In this document: one piece after another, positions 1 to 7,112 of the stretch
Position numbering within the stretch: position 1 is the stretch's first letter
How the letters are laid out: every line of letters begins with the position of its first letter
Source of the DNA: Acidimicrobiia bacterium
GTDB taxonomy: Bacteria > Actinomycetota > Acidimicrobiia > IMCC26256
Direction: 5' to 3'
DNA: 7,112 nucleotides
Assembly: GCA_023262065.1 (NCBI GenBank)
Contig: JALRDW010000175.1
Location: 1 to 7,112, forward strand
Notes under the pieces: model-generated
Database searches by the model: none
Told to the model about the DNA's origin: nothing
What the model saw: only the letters and a program-made list of their open reading frames with translations
Made by a program: the position numbers and the translations under genes

Positions 1-1432
<1,432 letters not shown>

Positions 1433-1436
<4 letters not shown>

Positions 1437-2191
1437 TTCACCACTCCGGTCATGACGGCGAGCGGGATGCTGATGTTGCCGATGGCGATGATCGCCGCGA
1501 TGCCGATGGCGAACTTCCGCCGCAGTGCGTTCCAGCGCGGGTTGTTCCAGCCGAGGCTCTGGAACATCGACCAGGCGCCATGGAACAGGTGGAAGGCGAG
1601 CGCCAGGTTCGCTGCGATGTAGAAGACCGCCACGAGCGGTCGGTCGAACGAGGCGATGATGTTGTCGTACACGTCGCCGGTCTGGAACGGTGCACCGGTC
1701 TTGCCGAAGGTGAGATCGAGCAGGTGGAAGATGATGAAGAGCAGGACGATGACGCCGGTCCAGCGCATGGTGCGGGCTGCGTAGTTGGCGGCCACGTAGT
1801 CGCGCTTCGACTGGTACTTCACCGGGCGCGCCGCGTGGTTCATGCGGGTGAGGGAGACCGCGGCGGCGATGTGGAGTGCCACGGCGAGGAGCAGGCCGCC
1901 CCGCATCATCCAGAGGAAGACCGTCTCCGGGAGTGCGGGCTCGCCGATGGTGCGGAGCCACTCGGCGTACTCGTTGATCGCCGGGACGCCGTCGTGGGGC
2001 GGCAGGAAGATCTTGAGGTTCCCGACCATGTGGCCGAAGACGAACCCGATCAGCATGATGCCGGTGATCGCCATCACCCACTTCTTGCCGATGGCGGACC
2101 GCCAGAACTGGATGAGGAACGGCGCGCCGGCCCTCCTGGGTGCTGCCTGCGGGGCGCCGTCGTACCGCGGCGCCTGCTCGACCTTCGTCAT
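1433..2191 (-). CDS. sdhC: Succinate dehydrogenase cytochrome b subunit, five-helix di-haem type
   Basis: This is the membrane anchor of complex II. It passes electrons from succinate oxidation to the quinone pool through haem b. The 252-residue protein has a short polar N-terminus (1-30) and five hydrophobic segments, at about 36-57, 92-115, 143-162, 184-207 and 226-249. The first four segments each carry a histidine (H54, H107, H156, H201, plus H204). This is the pattern of axial haem ligands in the Bacillus-type single-polypeptide anchor with two haems. No separate sdhD is therefore expected, and none is seen. The ATG at 2191 is preceded by GAGGGAG (2202-2208), about 10 bases upstream. The stop overlaps the sdhA start. 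The family and fold are clear; the use of menaquinone is an inference from the family type. Confidence 0.93.
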
Positions 2192-2201
2192 GCCCCGTTG
2201 A

Positions 2202-2208
2202 CTCCCTC
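2202..2208 (-). promoter_or_regulatory. Ribosome binding site of sdhC
   Basis: The minus strand reads GAGGGAG about 10 bases before the ATG at 2191. It is purine-rich and complementary to the 16S 3' end, and it supports this start codon. Confidence 0.6.
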
Positions 2209-2233
2209 GCCGTGTCCGGGTCCTGCGGGACGA

Positions 2234-2239
2234 ACCGTA
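2234..2239 (-). promoter_or_regulatory. Candidate -10 element of the sdhCA promoter
   Basis: The minus strand reads TACGGT within GGGTACGGTTC, a common actinobacterial -10 form. Initiation about 7 bases on would give a leader of roughly 36 bases before the sdhC ATG, which leaves room for its ribosome binding site. No TTGACA-like -35 is visible; the -35 zone is covered by an inverted repeat (2252-2270), so an activator or an alternative sigma factor is possible. Confidence 0.35.
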
Positions 2240-2251
2240 CCCGTGTGTCCG

Positions 2252-2270
2252 GTCCGGGAACGATCCGGAC
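2252..2270. repeat. Perfect 6-bp inverted repeat between the glycosidase stop and the sdh promoter
   Basis: The arms are GTCCGG and CCGGAC, separated by seven bases (GAACGAT). The repeat lies 18 bases past the end of the upstream glycoside hydrolase gene and about where the -35 of the sdh promoter would fall. It could be a binding site for a dimeric regulator, or a weak terminator stem for the upstream gene. No T-run follows on the minus strand. In DNA this GC-rich a 6-bp palindrome can also arise by chance. Confidence 0.35.
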
Positions 2271-2285
2271 GGTTCGGCGGACGGC

Positions 2286-4424
2286 TCAGCCCGTGCCGAT
2301 CCCGAGCCAGGGCAGGAGCAGGTCGTAGCGGTGCTCGATCCGGTGCCCGGGGTGGTCGAGGACGACCTCGGCCCGCTCGGCGCCGATGAGCGGGCCGACC
2401 CGTCCGACGAACGTGAGCCCGTGGGGCGTGACGTCGCCGGCGAAGACGTGCTCGCGGTCGTCGACCCGGACCGTCACCCGGGCATCGGGGAGGCGCTCGG
2501 CCGTCTCGTTCACGACGTGGACGAGGCCCTCCCGGGGCTCGACCATCGGCAGGAGGCTGCGACAGGAGTCGCGCAGCGCGCCGAAGGCGAGTTTGGGCAC
2601 CCGCTCGTGGTCGAGCACCGACCACGAGACCGCCGGGTTCGGGTCGGCGAACGAGAACTGGCAGAACCCGCCGGTCGGATCGAAGCGCAGCCGGCGCAGA
2701 TCCTCCACCTGCAGGGTGACGAGCGCGGCCTGGTAGGCCTGCGTGGCGTCGCGCCATTCCTCGAAGGTCGTGAACGCGCCCATCGGCACGTGGCGATCGA
2801 GGATCGCGCGTTGGAGGGAGTGGTGCTCGGCGAGGTGCTCCCAGTCGAGGTCCGGCCAGCGTTCGGGACGGAGGAAGGTCGCGGTGTTCGGGACCGACTG
2901 CGCGCCGAACTCGCTCACGAACCGCCCGAGACGCGGCGCGGCGCGCAACGCCGGGGCGAGGCCGTCGATCGCGCCGTGGTACCAGCCGAAGTAGAAGTGC
3001 GAGTCCGTGCCGGAGCTCGTGAGGCCCGGCATCACCCCGGAGTGCGGGTTGACGGGCCGGGACGGGTCGGCGCGGCGGAGCGCCCGGGCGATCGACCGAT
3101 CGAGCACATCCTTGTTCCAGGTGGGCAGGAACATCGCCGCCCCGAGGCGGGCGAGCGTGCCGGGCGTCGGCTCCACGTCGGTCTCGGTCACCACGGCGAG
3201 CGGTTCGTTGTGGGCGCACCAGAGCGCGACGGACGGATGGTGTCCGAGCAGGTCGACCATGTCCCGGGCCTGACGCACGGCACCCTGACGCACGGAGCGG
3301 GCGTACCCCCACTGCAACGGGAGGTCCTGCCACACGAGCATCCCGGCGGCGTCGGCCGCCTCGTACAGCTCGGGGCGGGCGACGTGCGCGTGGATCCGGA
3401 CGAGGTCGAGGTTCGCGTCGCGGGCCAGCGCGATGTCCCGGGCGAGGTCGTCGGCGGTCGCCGTGGCCGGGAGGGCGCGGGTGGGCGCGAGGTTCGTGCC
3501 CATGACGAACAGGTCCTCGCCGTTGACCGTCCAGCGCCAGTCGCGGACCCGGATCTCGCGGAACGCCGTGCGGACCGACCGCTCGTCGCTCACGAGCCCC
3601 TCGACGTCGGCGGTGATCGTGAGGTCGCAGCGCGCAGCCTCGCCGAGGCGCCACGGCCACCAGCGCGGCGGCGCCTCGACGTCGACGGCCCAGGCCAGGT
3701 GGTTGTCGCCGTCGGCGAGGGTCACCTCGCGTTCGGACAGCGCGAGCAGCGCGCCGTCGGGCCCGGTGACGGCGGCGTGGAGGACCACGGGGGTCCGGTC
3801 GCGGTCGGACCGGGTGTCGAGCGTCAGGTCGAGGAGCAGGCGGCCCCGTTCAGGCCCGGCCTCGGTGCAGATCACCCGGAGGCGGGCGATGCGGACCGGC
3901 CCGGTGTCGCGCACGCGCACGGGGCGCCAGATGCCCCCGGGTGCGAGCGCCGGGTCCATCGCGTCCCAGTGGGCGAACACGCCGCTCACCGAACGCTTCG
4001 CCGTCCGGTCGGGTTCGCGCGGGCAGGCCACCTCGACCGCGAGCACGTGCTCCCGGCGGGTCGGGTCGTCGCGTCCGATCTCGAACGTGTGGGGGGTGAA
4101 GTACCCCTCCGTCGGCCCGAGGTACGCGCCGTCGAGCCAGACGTCGGCGAGGGTGAAGACGCCGTCGAGGGTCAGGAAGCGGCGTCGCCCGGGTGTGAGC
4201 GGATCGGTGTCGAACGCCCGTCGGTGCAGGACCGGACCGTCGACCTCGCGCAACGCGGCGTGGGACCGCCAGTGCCCGGGCACGGTGACCTCGTGCCAGT
4301 CGTCATCGGCGAACCCGGGGTCGGCGAAGCCGCGGGCGAGGTCGCCGTCGGCGGCCACTGCGCGCCACGTGCCGTCGAGGACGAACTCGGGCGACCCGCT
4401 CGTGCGGGGGTGTGCGGCGGTCAC
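2286..4424 (-). CDS. Glycoside hydrolase family 2 protein, beta-mannosidase-like
   Basis: This is a retaining exo-type glycosidase of 712 residues with the usual GH2 architecture. A jelly-roll sugar-binding domain (about 13-175) is followed by an immunoglobulin-like sandwich (about 176-290), a TIM barrel (about 291-610) and a small C-terminal beta domain (about 625-705). The acid/base glutamate is E407 in WCAHNEP and the nucleophile is E505 in VSEFGAQ, so the active site looks intact. The WCxxNE context is closest to beta-mannosidase and related GH2 subgroups, but the substrate cannot be fixed from sequence. It is somewhat shorter than typical beta-mannosidases (800-900). No signal peptide or membrane segment is present, so it should act in the cytoplasm on imported oligosaccharides or glycosides. 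The start is a GTG with no ribosome binding site; a TACCCT element sits 7 bases upstream, suggesting a leaderless mRNA. It lies 36 bases downstream of the lipoprotein gene on the same strand. Confidence 0.88.
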   Translation of the reverse strand: MTAAHPRTSGSPEFVLDGTWRAVAADGDLARGFADPGFADDDWHEVTVPGHWRSHAALREVDGPVLHRRAFDTDPLTPGRRRFLTLDGVFTLADVWLDGAYLGPTEGYFTPHTFEIGRDDPTRREHVLAVEVACPREPDRTAKRSVSGVFAHWDAMDPALAPGGIWRPVRVRDTGPVRIARLRVICTEAGPERGRLLLDLTLDTRSDRDRTPVVLHAAVTGPDGALLALSEREVTLADGDNHLAWAVDVEAPPRWWPWRLGEAARCDLTITADVEGLVSDERSVRTAFREIRVRDWRWTVNGEDLFVMGTNLAPTRALPATATADDLARDIALARDANLDLVRIHAHVARPELYEAADAAGMLVWQDLPLQWGYARSVRQGAVRQARDMVDLLGHHPSVALWCAHNEPLAVVTETDVEPTPGTLARLGAAMFLPTWNKDVLDRSIARALRRADPSRPVNPHSGVMPGLTSSGTDSHFYFGWYHGAIDGLAPALRAAPRLGRFVSEFGAQSVPNTATFLRPERWPDLDWEHLAEHHSLQRAILDRHVPMGAFTTFEEWRDATQAYQAALVTLQVEDLRRLRFDPTGGFCQFSFADPNPAVSWSVLDHERVPKLAFGALRDSCRSLLPMVEPREGLVHVVNETAERLPDARVTVRVDDREHVFAGDVTPHGLTFVGRVGPLIGAERAEVVLDHPGHRIEHRYDLLLPWLGIGTG

Positions 4425-4431
4425 GGGGGCG

Positions 4432-4437
4432 AGGGTA
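4432..4437 (-). promoter_or_regulatory. Candidate -10 element for leaderless transcription of the GH2 gene
   Basis: The minus strand reads TACCCT (TAnnnT), followed by exactly seven bases (CGCCCCC) and then the GTG start codon. The expected first transcribed base is therefore the G of GTG. The absence of any purine-rich ribosome binding site agrees with this. No convincing -35 is present. Confidence 0.45.
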
Positions 4438-4460
4438 GGCGCGCGTCCCGAGGTGCGTCC

Positions 4461-5513
4461 TCAGCAGGACCGGATGAAGTCCGTCACGCTCGGTGTGATG
4501 ATGGTCTCGTCGGCTGCTCCGATCGCGTCGTCGAGGGCCGGCCCCGAGAAGGCGGCGGCGGTGAGGACCGTCGCCGGGACGCCCGAGGCCCGGGCCCGGT
4601 TGGCGAGGGCGATGCCGCTCGCCCGTTCGGCGGCCGTGCCCCGCACGATGACGAGCAGGCGGGCCATCCCGGTTCCGGGCGCGATGTGGCCGATCGCGCT
4701 CGCATCGGACCAGACCCGCGGGTCGTTGCCGTACGCCGCGAGCACCGCAGGGGAGCCGGTCCGACCGAGGGCCGCGATGTCGTAGCGCCCGTCCGCGAGC
4801 ACGGCGCACCGGACCGCGGCGAGTGGGAGCCCGGCGCGCGCGAGGTGGCGGGCGTCGGCGACGGTCTCGGCCGAGACGACCGCACCCGACTCGGTCCCCA
4901 TGATCGTGATGTGGGCCGGGTCGCCGCCGTACCGACCGATGTTCTGCGTGACCCAGGCGATCGCCCGGGCCACGTCCTCGTCGAAGGTCGGGTACTTCGC
5001 CGCCGGCGCCACGCGGTGGTTCACGCTCACGAGGACCCAGCCCTCGCGCAGGGCGAGTGCGGCGCGCCGACCGATGTCGGCCTTGTCGCCGCCCGACCAG
5101 CCGCCGCGGTGCACCGAGACGAGCACGTGGGTTCGGGGGCAGGCCGCGTCCCGCACGGGCGCGTAGACGTCGAGGGACAGCAGCGACGGGTCGACGCCGG
5201 ACACGGTGGCGTACGGGACGTCGCGGTCCACGCGCTGGTTGGAGCCCAGACAGACGGGGTCCGTGACGACGGTCGTGGTGGTGGGTGCGGCGGCACCGCC
5301 GCCGGTGCCGCCGCCGGTACGGGTCGTGGTCGTCGAGCCGGATCCGGAGGCACTCGGAGCTCCCGTGACACCGGAGTCGCCGGTCGCCGCGCCGGACCCG
5401 CCGCCGGTGGTGGTCCGGCGTGTGCGCGCCTCGGAGGAGGAGGGCTCGGACCCACCGCACCCGGCGAGGACCGCAACGGCGAGCAGTGCAGCCATCGGGG
5501 CGATGCGACGCAT
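4461..5513 (-). CDS. Secreted lipoprotein with esterase-type alpha/beta-hydrolase fold, catalytic triad apparently lost
   Basis: The 350-residue protein begins with a lipoprotein signal peptide (MRRIAPMAALLAVAV, then lipobox LAGC with C19 as the lipidated cysteine). Residues 20-85 are a Ser/Thr/Gly-rich linker that would hold the domain away from the membrane. The rest resembles carboxylesterase or feruloyl-esterase-like hydrolases. The oxyanion-hole strand reads VHRGGWSGGDK (H135-K144) and is followed by VNHRVAP, KYPTFDEDVARAIAWV and IGRYGGDPAHITIMG. Where the family has the nucleophile elbow GxSxG (usually GHSAGA), this protein reads GTESGA (206-211), placing E208 at the serine position. 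The usual GTAD acid motif reads GTAAE (292-296), and the usual TH(S/G) near the C-terminus reads AAFSG (320-324). It may be a binding or scaffold protein rather than an enzyme; the adjacent S209 leaves some doubt. The ATG is chosen because it starts the signal peptide and lies six bases after a -10-like element. Confidence 0.85.
   Translation of the reverse strand: MRRIAPMAALLAVAVLAGCGGSEPSSSEARTRRTTTGGGSGAATGDSGVTGAPSASGSGSTTTTRTGGGTGGGAAAPTTTTVVTDPVCLGSNQRVDRDVPYATVSGVDPSLLSLDVYAPVRDAACPRTHVLVSVHRGGWSGGDKADIGRRAALALREGWVLVSVNHRVAPAAKYPTFDEDVARAIAWVTQNIGRYGGDPAHITIMGTESGAVVSAETVADARHLARAGLPLAAVRCAVLADGRYDIAALGRTGSPAVLAAYGNDPRVWSDASAIGHIAPGTGMARLLVIVRGTAAERASGIALANRARASGVPATVLTAAAFSGPALDDAIGAADETIITPSVTDFIRSC
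5296..5319. repeat. Two-copy 12-bp tandem repeat in the lipoprotein linker
   Basis: CCGCCGCCGGT occurs twice with one base between copies (period 12: a final G in the first copy, A in the second). On the minus strand it encodes Thr-Gly-Gly-Gly repeats in the flexible linker after the lipidated cysteine. Such a tract could vary in length between strains by replication slippage. Confidence 0.7.
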
Positions 5514-5519
5514 CGTCCC

Positions 5520-5525
5520 AGTATG
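5520..5525 (-). promoter_or_regulatory. Candidate -10 element for leaderless transcription of the lipoprotein gene
   Basis: The minus strand reads CATACT (four of six matches to TATAAT), followed by GGGACG and then the ATG at 5513. Initiation at the A of ATG would be about 7 bases downstream. No separate ribosome binding site lies at normal spacing. No clear -35 is seen. Confidence 0.4.
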
Positions 5526-5627
5526 GAGGAGCGCCGCACCGTGGGGCTCGCGCGGACGCGGCTTGTGGACCGTTCCGGTGCGGAACGCGTGGCCGCCACC
5601 ACGGGGAGCCGGTCGCGGATCCGCTGG

Positions 5628-5633
5628 TACGGT
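5628..5633 (+). promoter_or_regulatory. Candidate -10 element for the plus-strand fusion gene
   Basis: TACGGT sits in GCTGGTACGGTG. Initiation near 5640 would give a leader of about 50 bases before the ATG at 5691. It is the same hexamer as proposed for the sdh promoter. No good -35 is visible, so the call is tentative. Confidence 0.3.
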
Positions 5634-5639
5634 GCCGAA

Positions 5640-5667
5640 CCGACCCCGGTCGGCGACCGATCCGACC
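5640..5667 (+). repeat. Alternating CCGACC / GGTCGG arms in the leader of the fusion gene
   Basis: CCGACC (5640-5645) is followed by GGTCGG (5648-5653) and a second CCGACC (5662-5667). The middle arm can pair with either flanking arm, with a 2-base or an 8-base loop, so two hairpins exclude each other. The segment lies between the candidate -10 and the ribosome binding site. It could affect translation or bind a regulator, or be chance in GC-rich DNA. Confidence 0.35.
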
Positions 5668-5673
5668 ACGCGC

Positions 5674-5679
5674 GAGGAG
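5674..5679 (+). promoter_or_regulatory. Ribosome binding site deciding the start of the fusion gene
   Basis: GAGGAG lies 11 bases before the ATG at 5691 but only 2 bases before the in-frame ATG at 5682. The spacing is long for the first but too short for the second. The residues after 5691 (MTRPTTLGELRASGW) also match the expected N-terminus of this ATPase family, so 5691 is preferred. Confidence 0.5.
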
Positions 5680-5690
5680 CGATGCCGCCC

Positions 5691-6956
5691 ATGACCCGAC
5701 CCACGACCCTCGGGGAACTGCGTGCCAGCGGCTGGGTGTCCCGCCCGGTCAAGGATGAGGTCCGGGCCAACGCCATCGCGCGCATCGCTGCGGGCAAGCC
5801 GCTCGTCGACGGCGTGCTCGGGTACGAGGACACGGTGCTCCCGCAACTCGAGAACGCCCTGCTCGCCGGACACGACCTGATCCTGCTGGGGGAGCGCGGC
5901 CAGGCGAAGACGCGCATCATCCGTTCGCTCACCGAACTGCTCGACGAGTGGATGCCGATCGTCGCCGGCAGCGAGATCAACGACGACCCCTACAACCCGA
6001 TCAGTGCGCACGCCCGCGCGCTGGTCGAGGAGCGGGGCCGCTTCCTGCTCATCGAGTCGGAGGAGCTGACGCAGGAAACGTCCCAACGGCGGCAGATCCA
6101 CCTGGGAGCGATCAACCTCCACGAAGCCCTGCCGGCGATCCGGGGGGCCACCGTCCCGGAGATTCTCCAGAAGGCCCTCGACCAAGTCGCCGAGGCGGGC
6201 CGGCGCTCCGGACGGCCGACGCTGCTCCACGTCAACCATCCGAACTACAAGTGGGGGGTCACGGCCGAGGACCTCGCCGCCGTGGTGGGCGAGCGCTTCT
6301 TCGAGGTCTGGAACGGCGTGGATGGCGACAACGACCCGGGCGATGCGCTGCACCCGTCGACCGACCAGATCTGGGACATCGCCAACACGCTGCGGCTGGC
6401 CGGGCTCGGGGCGCCGCCGCTCCAGGCCGTCGCCTCGGACGATTCCCACGACTACCAGGGCAACGAGCGGCATTCCCCTCCGTTCCGGGCCTGGATCCAG
6501 GTGCGGGCGAGGCACCTCACCCCGGAGTCGCTGATCCGGGCCATCGAGCGGGGCGACTTCTACGCGTCGACCGGCGTGGTGCTCGAAGACGTGGCCTTCG
6601 ACGCGGATGCCCGGCGCCTGTCGTTGCGGATCCACGCCCGACCGGGCGAACGCCTCACAACCCGCTTCCTCGGCACACGCCGGGGCGTCTCGCTGGCCGG
6701 GCGCCCGCGGCTCGATGCGGCAGGCAAGGTCCTGGAGACGACCCTCGACTACCGGTCCGGCACCGGGCCCCAGATCGGCGAGGTGCTCGCCGAGGTGACC
6801 GGGCCACGCCCCTCCTACCGGATGCGCGGCGACGAGCTGTACGTCCGCGCGGTCGTCACCTCGTCCCGGGCGCCCGAGGTTCCGACCACGGAGGCCGAGT
6901 TCCAGCAGGCCTGGACCCAGCCCGTGGGATGGGTGCTCGGGGAACCCCGAAATTGA
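5691..6956 (+). CDS. Chimeric protein: truncated MoxR/Mg-chelatase-like AAA+ N-terminus fused to C-terminal part of a PHP-domain metallohydrolase
   Basis: The 421-residue reading frame joins two unrelated families. Residues 1-116 match the start of a magnesium-chelatase/MoxR-type AAA+ ATPase. They include GYEDTVLPQLENALLAGHD, the Walker A loop GERGQAKT (67-74) and the conserved EINDDPY (95-101). Walker B, the sensors and the arginine finger, all expected in the next ~300 residues, are absent. From about residue 117 (RFLLIESEEL) the sequence follows a PHP-type metal-dependent hydrolase. It has IHLGAIN (H137), LLHVNHPN (H180, H183), FFEVWNG, the metal-binding SDDSH (249-253) and GDFYASTG, then a beta-rich tail ending in AWTQPV. 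The PHP N-terminus with the HxH and SDHN metal motifs is missing. Neither half should have its normal activity. The gene is divergent from the lipoprotein gene. It could be an in-frame deletion product, a real composite protein or an assembly chimera. Family identities are recalled from motifs, not from a search. Confidence 0.75.
   Translation: MTRPTTLGELRASGWVSRPVKDEVRANAIARIAAGKPLVDGVLGYEDTVLPQLENALLAGHDLILLGERGQAKTRIIRSLTELLDEWMPIVAGSEINDDPYNPISAHARALVEERGRFLLIESEELTQETSQRRQIHLGAINLHEALPAIRGATVPEILQKALDQVAEAGRRSGRPTLLHVNHPNYKWGVTAEDLAAVVGERFFEVWNGVDGDNDPGDALHPSTDQIWDIANTLRLAGLGAPPLQAVASDDSHDYQGNERHSPPFRAWIQVRARHLTPESLIRAIERGDFYASTGVVLEDVAFDADARRLSLRIHARPGERLTTRFLGTRRGVSLAGRPRLDAAGKVLETTLDYRSGTGPQIGEVLAEVTGPRPSYRMRGDELYVRAVVTSSRAPEVPTTEAEFQQAWTQPVGWVLGEPRN
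6024..6041 (+). other. In-frame junction between AAA+ and PHP segments
   Basis: The codons for VEERGR mark where family resemblance switches. AAA+ relatives read like LVAERGD here and then continue to Walker B, whereas PHP relatives read like EEPGRFLLI. The shared Glu-x-Gly-type codons (GAGGAGCGGGGC) could have served as short homology for a recombination or misassembly event. The breakpoint is placed only to within about 5 codons. Confidence 0.55.
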
Positions 6957-6971
6957 CCACAGGAGCCCACG

Positions 6972-7055
6972 ATGCCGGCGCTGCATCCGTTCCCGGGTGG
7001 GGACCTTTGGCGTTTACAGGCCGCGGACTTTCGGGAGATTCGGGCCTTCGCATGA
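6972..7055 (+). CDS. Possible small ORF, 27 residues, unknown
   Basis: An ATG lies 15 bases after the fusion gene's stop and has a textbook ribosome binding site: AGGAG at 6961-6965, six bases upstream. It encodes a 27-residue peptide beginning MPALHPFPGGDLWRL and ending REIRAFA. It has no membrane segment or recognisable motif. It uses TTA, TTT, ATT and CGT codons, unlike the G/C-ending codons of its neighbours, which argues against a long-conserved gene. It shares the frame of the preceding gene, so stop readthrough would append it. I do not recognise it; it may be non-coding. Confidence 0.25.
   Translation: MPALHPFPGGDLWRLQAADFREIRAFA
6989..7004 (+). terminator. Weak hairpin downstream of the fusion gene
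   Basis: GTTCCC can pair with GGGGAC (five Watson-Crick pairs and one G-T) across a four-base loop, and CTTTGGCGTTT follows. It sits 32 bases after the stop and could be a weak intrinsic terminator. It falls inside the candidate small ORF, so the two readings compete. Confidence 0.2.
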
Positions 7056-7112
7056 GGCAGGGAACCCCATCGCCAGCTCCAACCCTCCGCCGGGACGGCG
7101 CATGGACGATGG
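7056..7112. other. Window end without a supported gene
   Basis: No supported ORF is present. CGCC and GGCG flank a short loop just before an ATG at 7102 that begins a frame leaving the window. Without a ribosome binding site or enough length, no gene is called. Confidence 0.3.

Noticed and set aside
2211..2250. Near-direct repeats CCGTGTCCGG and CCGTGTGTCCGG in the sdh leader/promoter
   Set aside because: They are short, imperfect and GC-rich, with no known operator resemblance; chance is sufficient.
2188..3660. 490-residue minus-strand frame overlapping the GH2 gene
   Set aside because: It is an Arg/Pro/Gly-rich out-of-frame shadow of the GH2 gene, which has intact catalytic motifs in the other frame.
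4303..5460. 385-residue minus-strand frame across the lipoprotein gene and the start of the GH2 gene
   Set aside because: It is extremely Arg-rich and out of frame with the signal peptide and hydrolase motifs, so it is a shadow.
2331..5690. Upstream extension of the AAA/PHP frame to a 1541-residue protein
   Set aside because: The extension lies opposite the GH2 and lipoprotein genes, is of low-complexity Arg/Gly/Val composition, and has no motifs. The AAA+ family N-terminus begins at 5691.
5523..5690. Earlier in-frame ATG starts at 5523 and 5682 for the fusion gene
   Set aside because: 5523 has no ribosome binding site and adds residues without family resemblance. 5682 is only two bases from GAGGAG. 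Residues from 5691 match the family start.
5514..6986. Upstream extension of the lipoprotein frame to 841 residues
   Set aside because: The lipoprotein signal peptide and lipobox begin exactly at the ATG at 5513. The extension is antisense to the AAA/PHP gene.
7030..7044. Direct repeat TTCGGG-AGA-TTCGGG
   Set aside because: Six bases twice is too short to interpret, and no third copy is seen.

Overview
The window is GC-rich and densely coding, with strong G/C preference at third codon positions. The long open frames opposite the real genes are a by-product of this. The five-helix cytochrome b subunit, the GTG starts, the apparently leaderless promoters and the Thr/Gly-rich lipoprotein linker suggest an actinobacterium, most likely a member of the Acidimicrobiia. 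This placement is an inference from sequence style, not a marker-gene result.

Layout: positions 1-2191 (minus strand) hold the start of a succinate dehydrogenase operon. A cytochrome b subunit (sdhC type) overlaps by 4 bases the flavoprotein sdhA, which runs off the left edge; sdhB is expected beyond it. Positions 2192-2285 are the sdh promoter region. Positions 2286-4424 (minus) encode a cytoplasmic glycoside hydrolase family 2 protein with both catalytic glutamates. Only 36 bases upstream, at 4461-5513 (minus), lies a secreted lipoprotein with an esterase-type alpha/beta-hydrolase fold that appears to lack its whole catalytic triad. Both of these genes have a -10-like element 6-7 bases before the start codon, as expected for leaderless mRNAs.

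Positions 5514-5690 are a divergent promoter region. On the plus strand, 5691-6956 is the most unusual object here. The first ~116 residues are the N-terminus of a MoxR/magnesium-chelatase-type AAA+ ATPase, ending after the Walker A loop. They are joined in frame to the C-terminal ~305 residues of a PHP-domain metallohydrolase. Neither half is complete. It is either an in-frame deletion fusion, a novel composite protein, or an assembly chimera. The last ~155 bases hold a possible 27-codon ORF with a good ribosome binding site, or a weak terminator hairpin.

The genes do not form one evident pathway. The sdh genes are respiratory housekeeping (TCA cycle, complex II). The glycosidase and lipoprotein pair may be co-expressed but their substrates are unknown. 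No RNA genes, insertion sequences, CRISPR arrays or attachment sites were seen.
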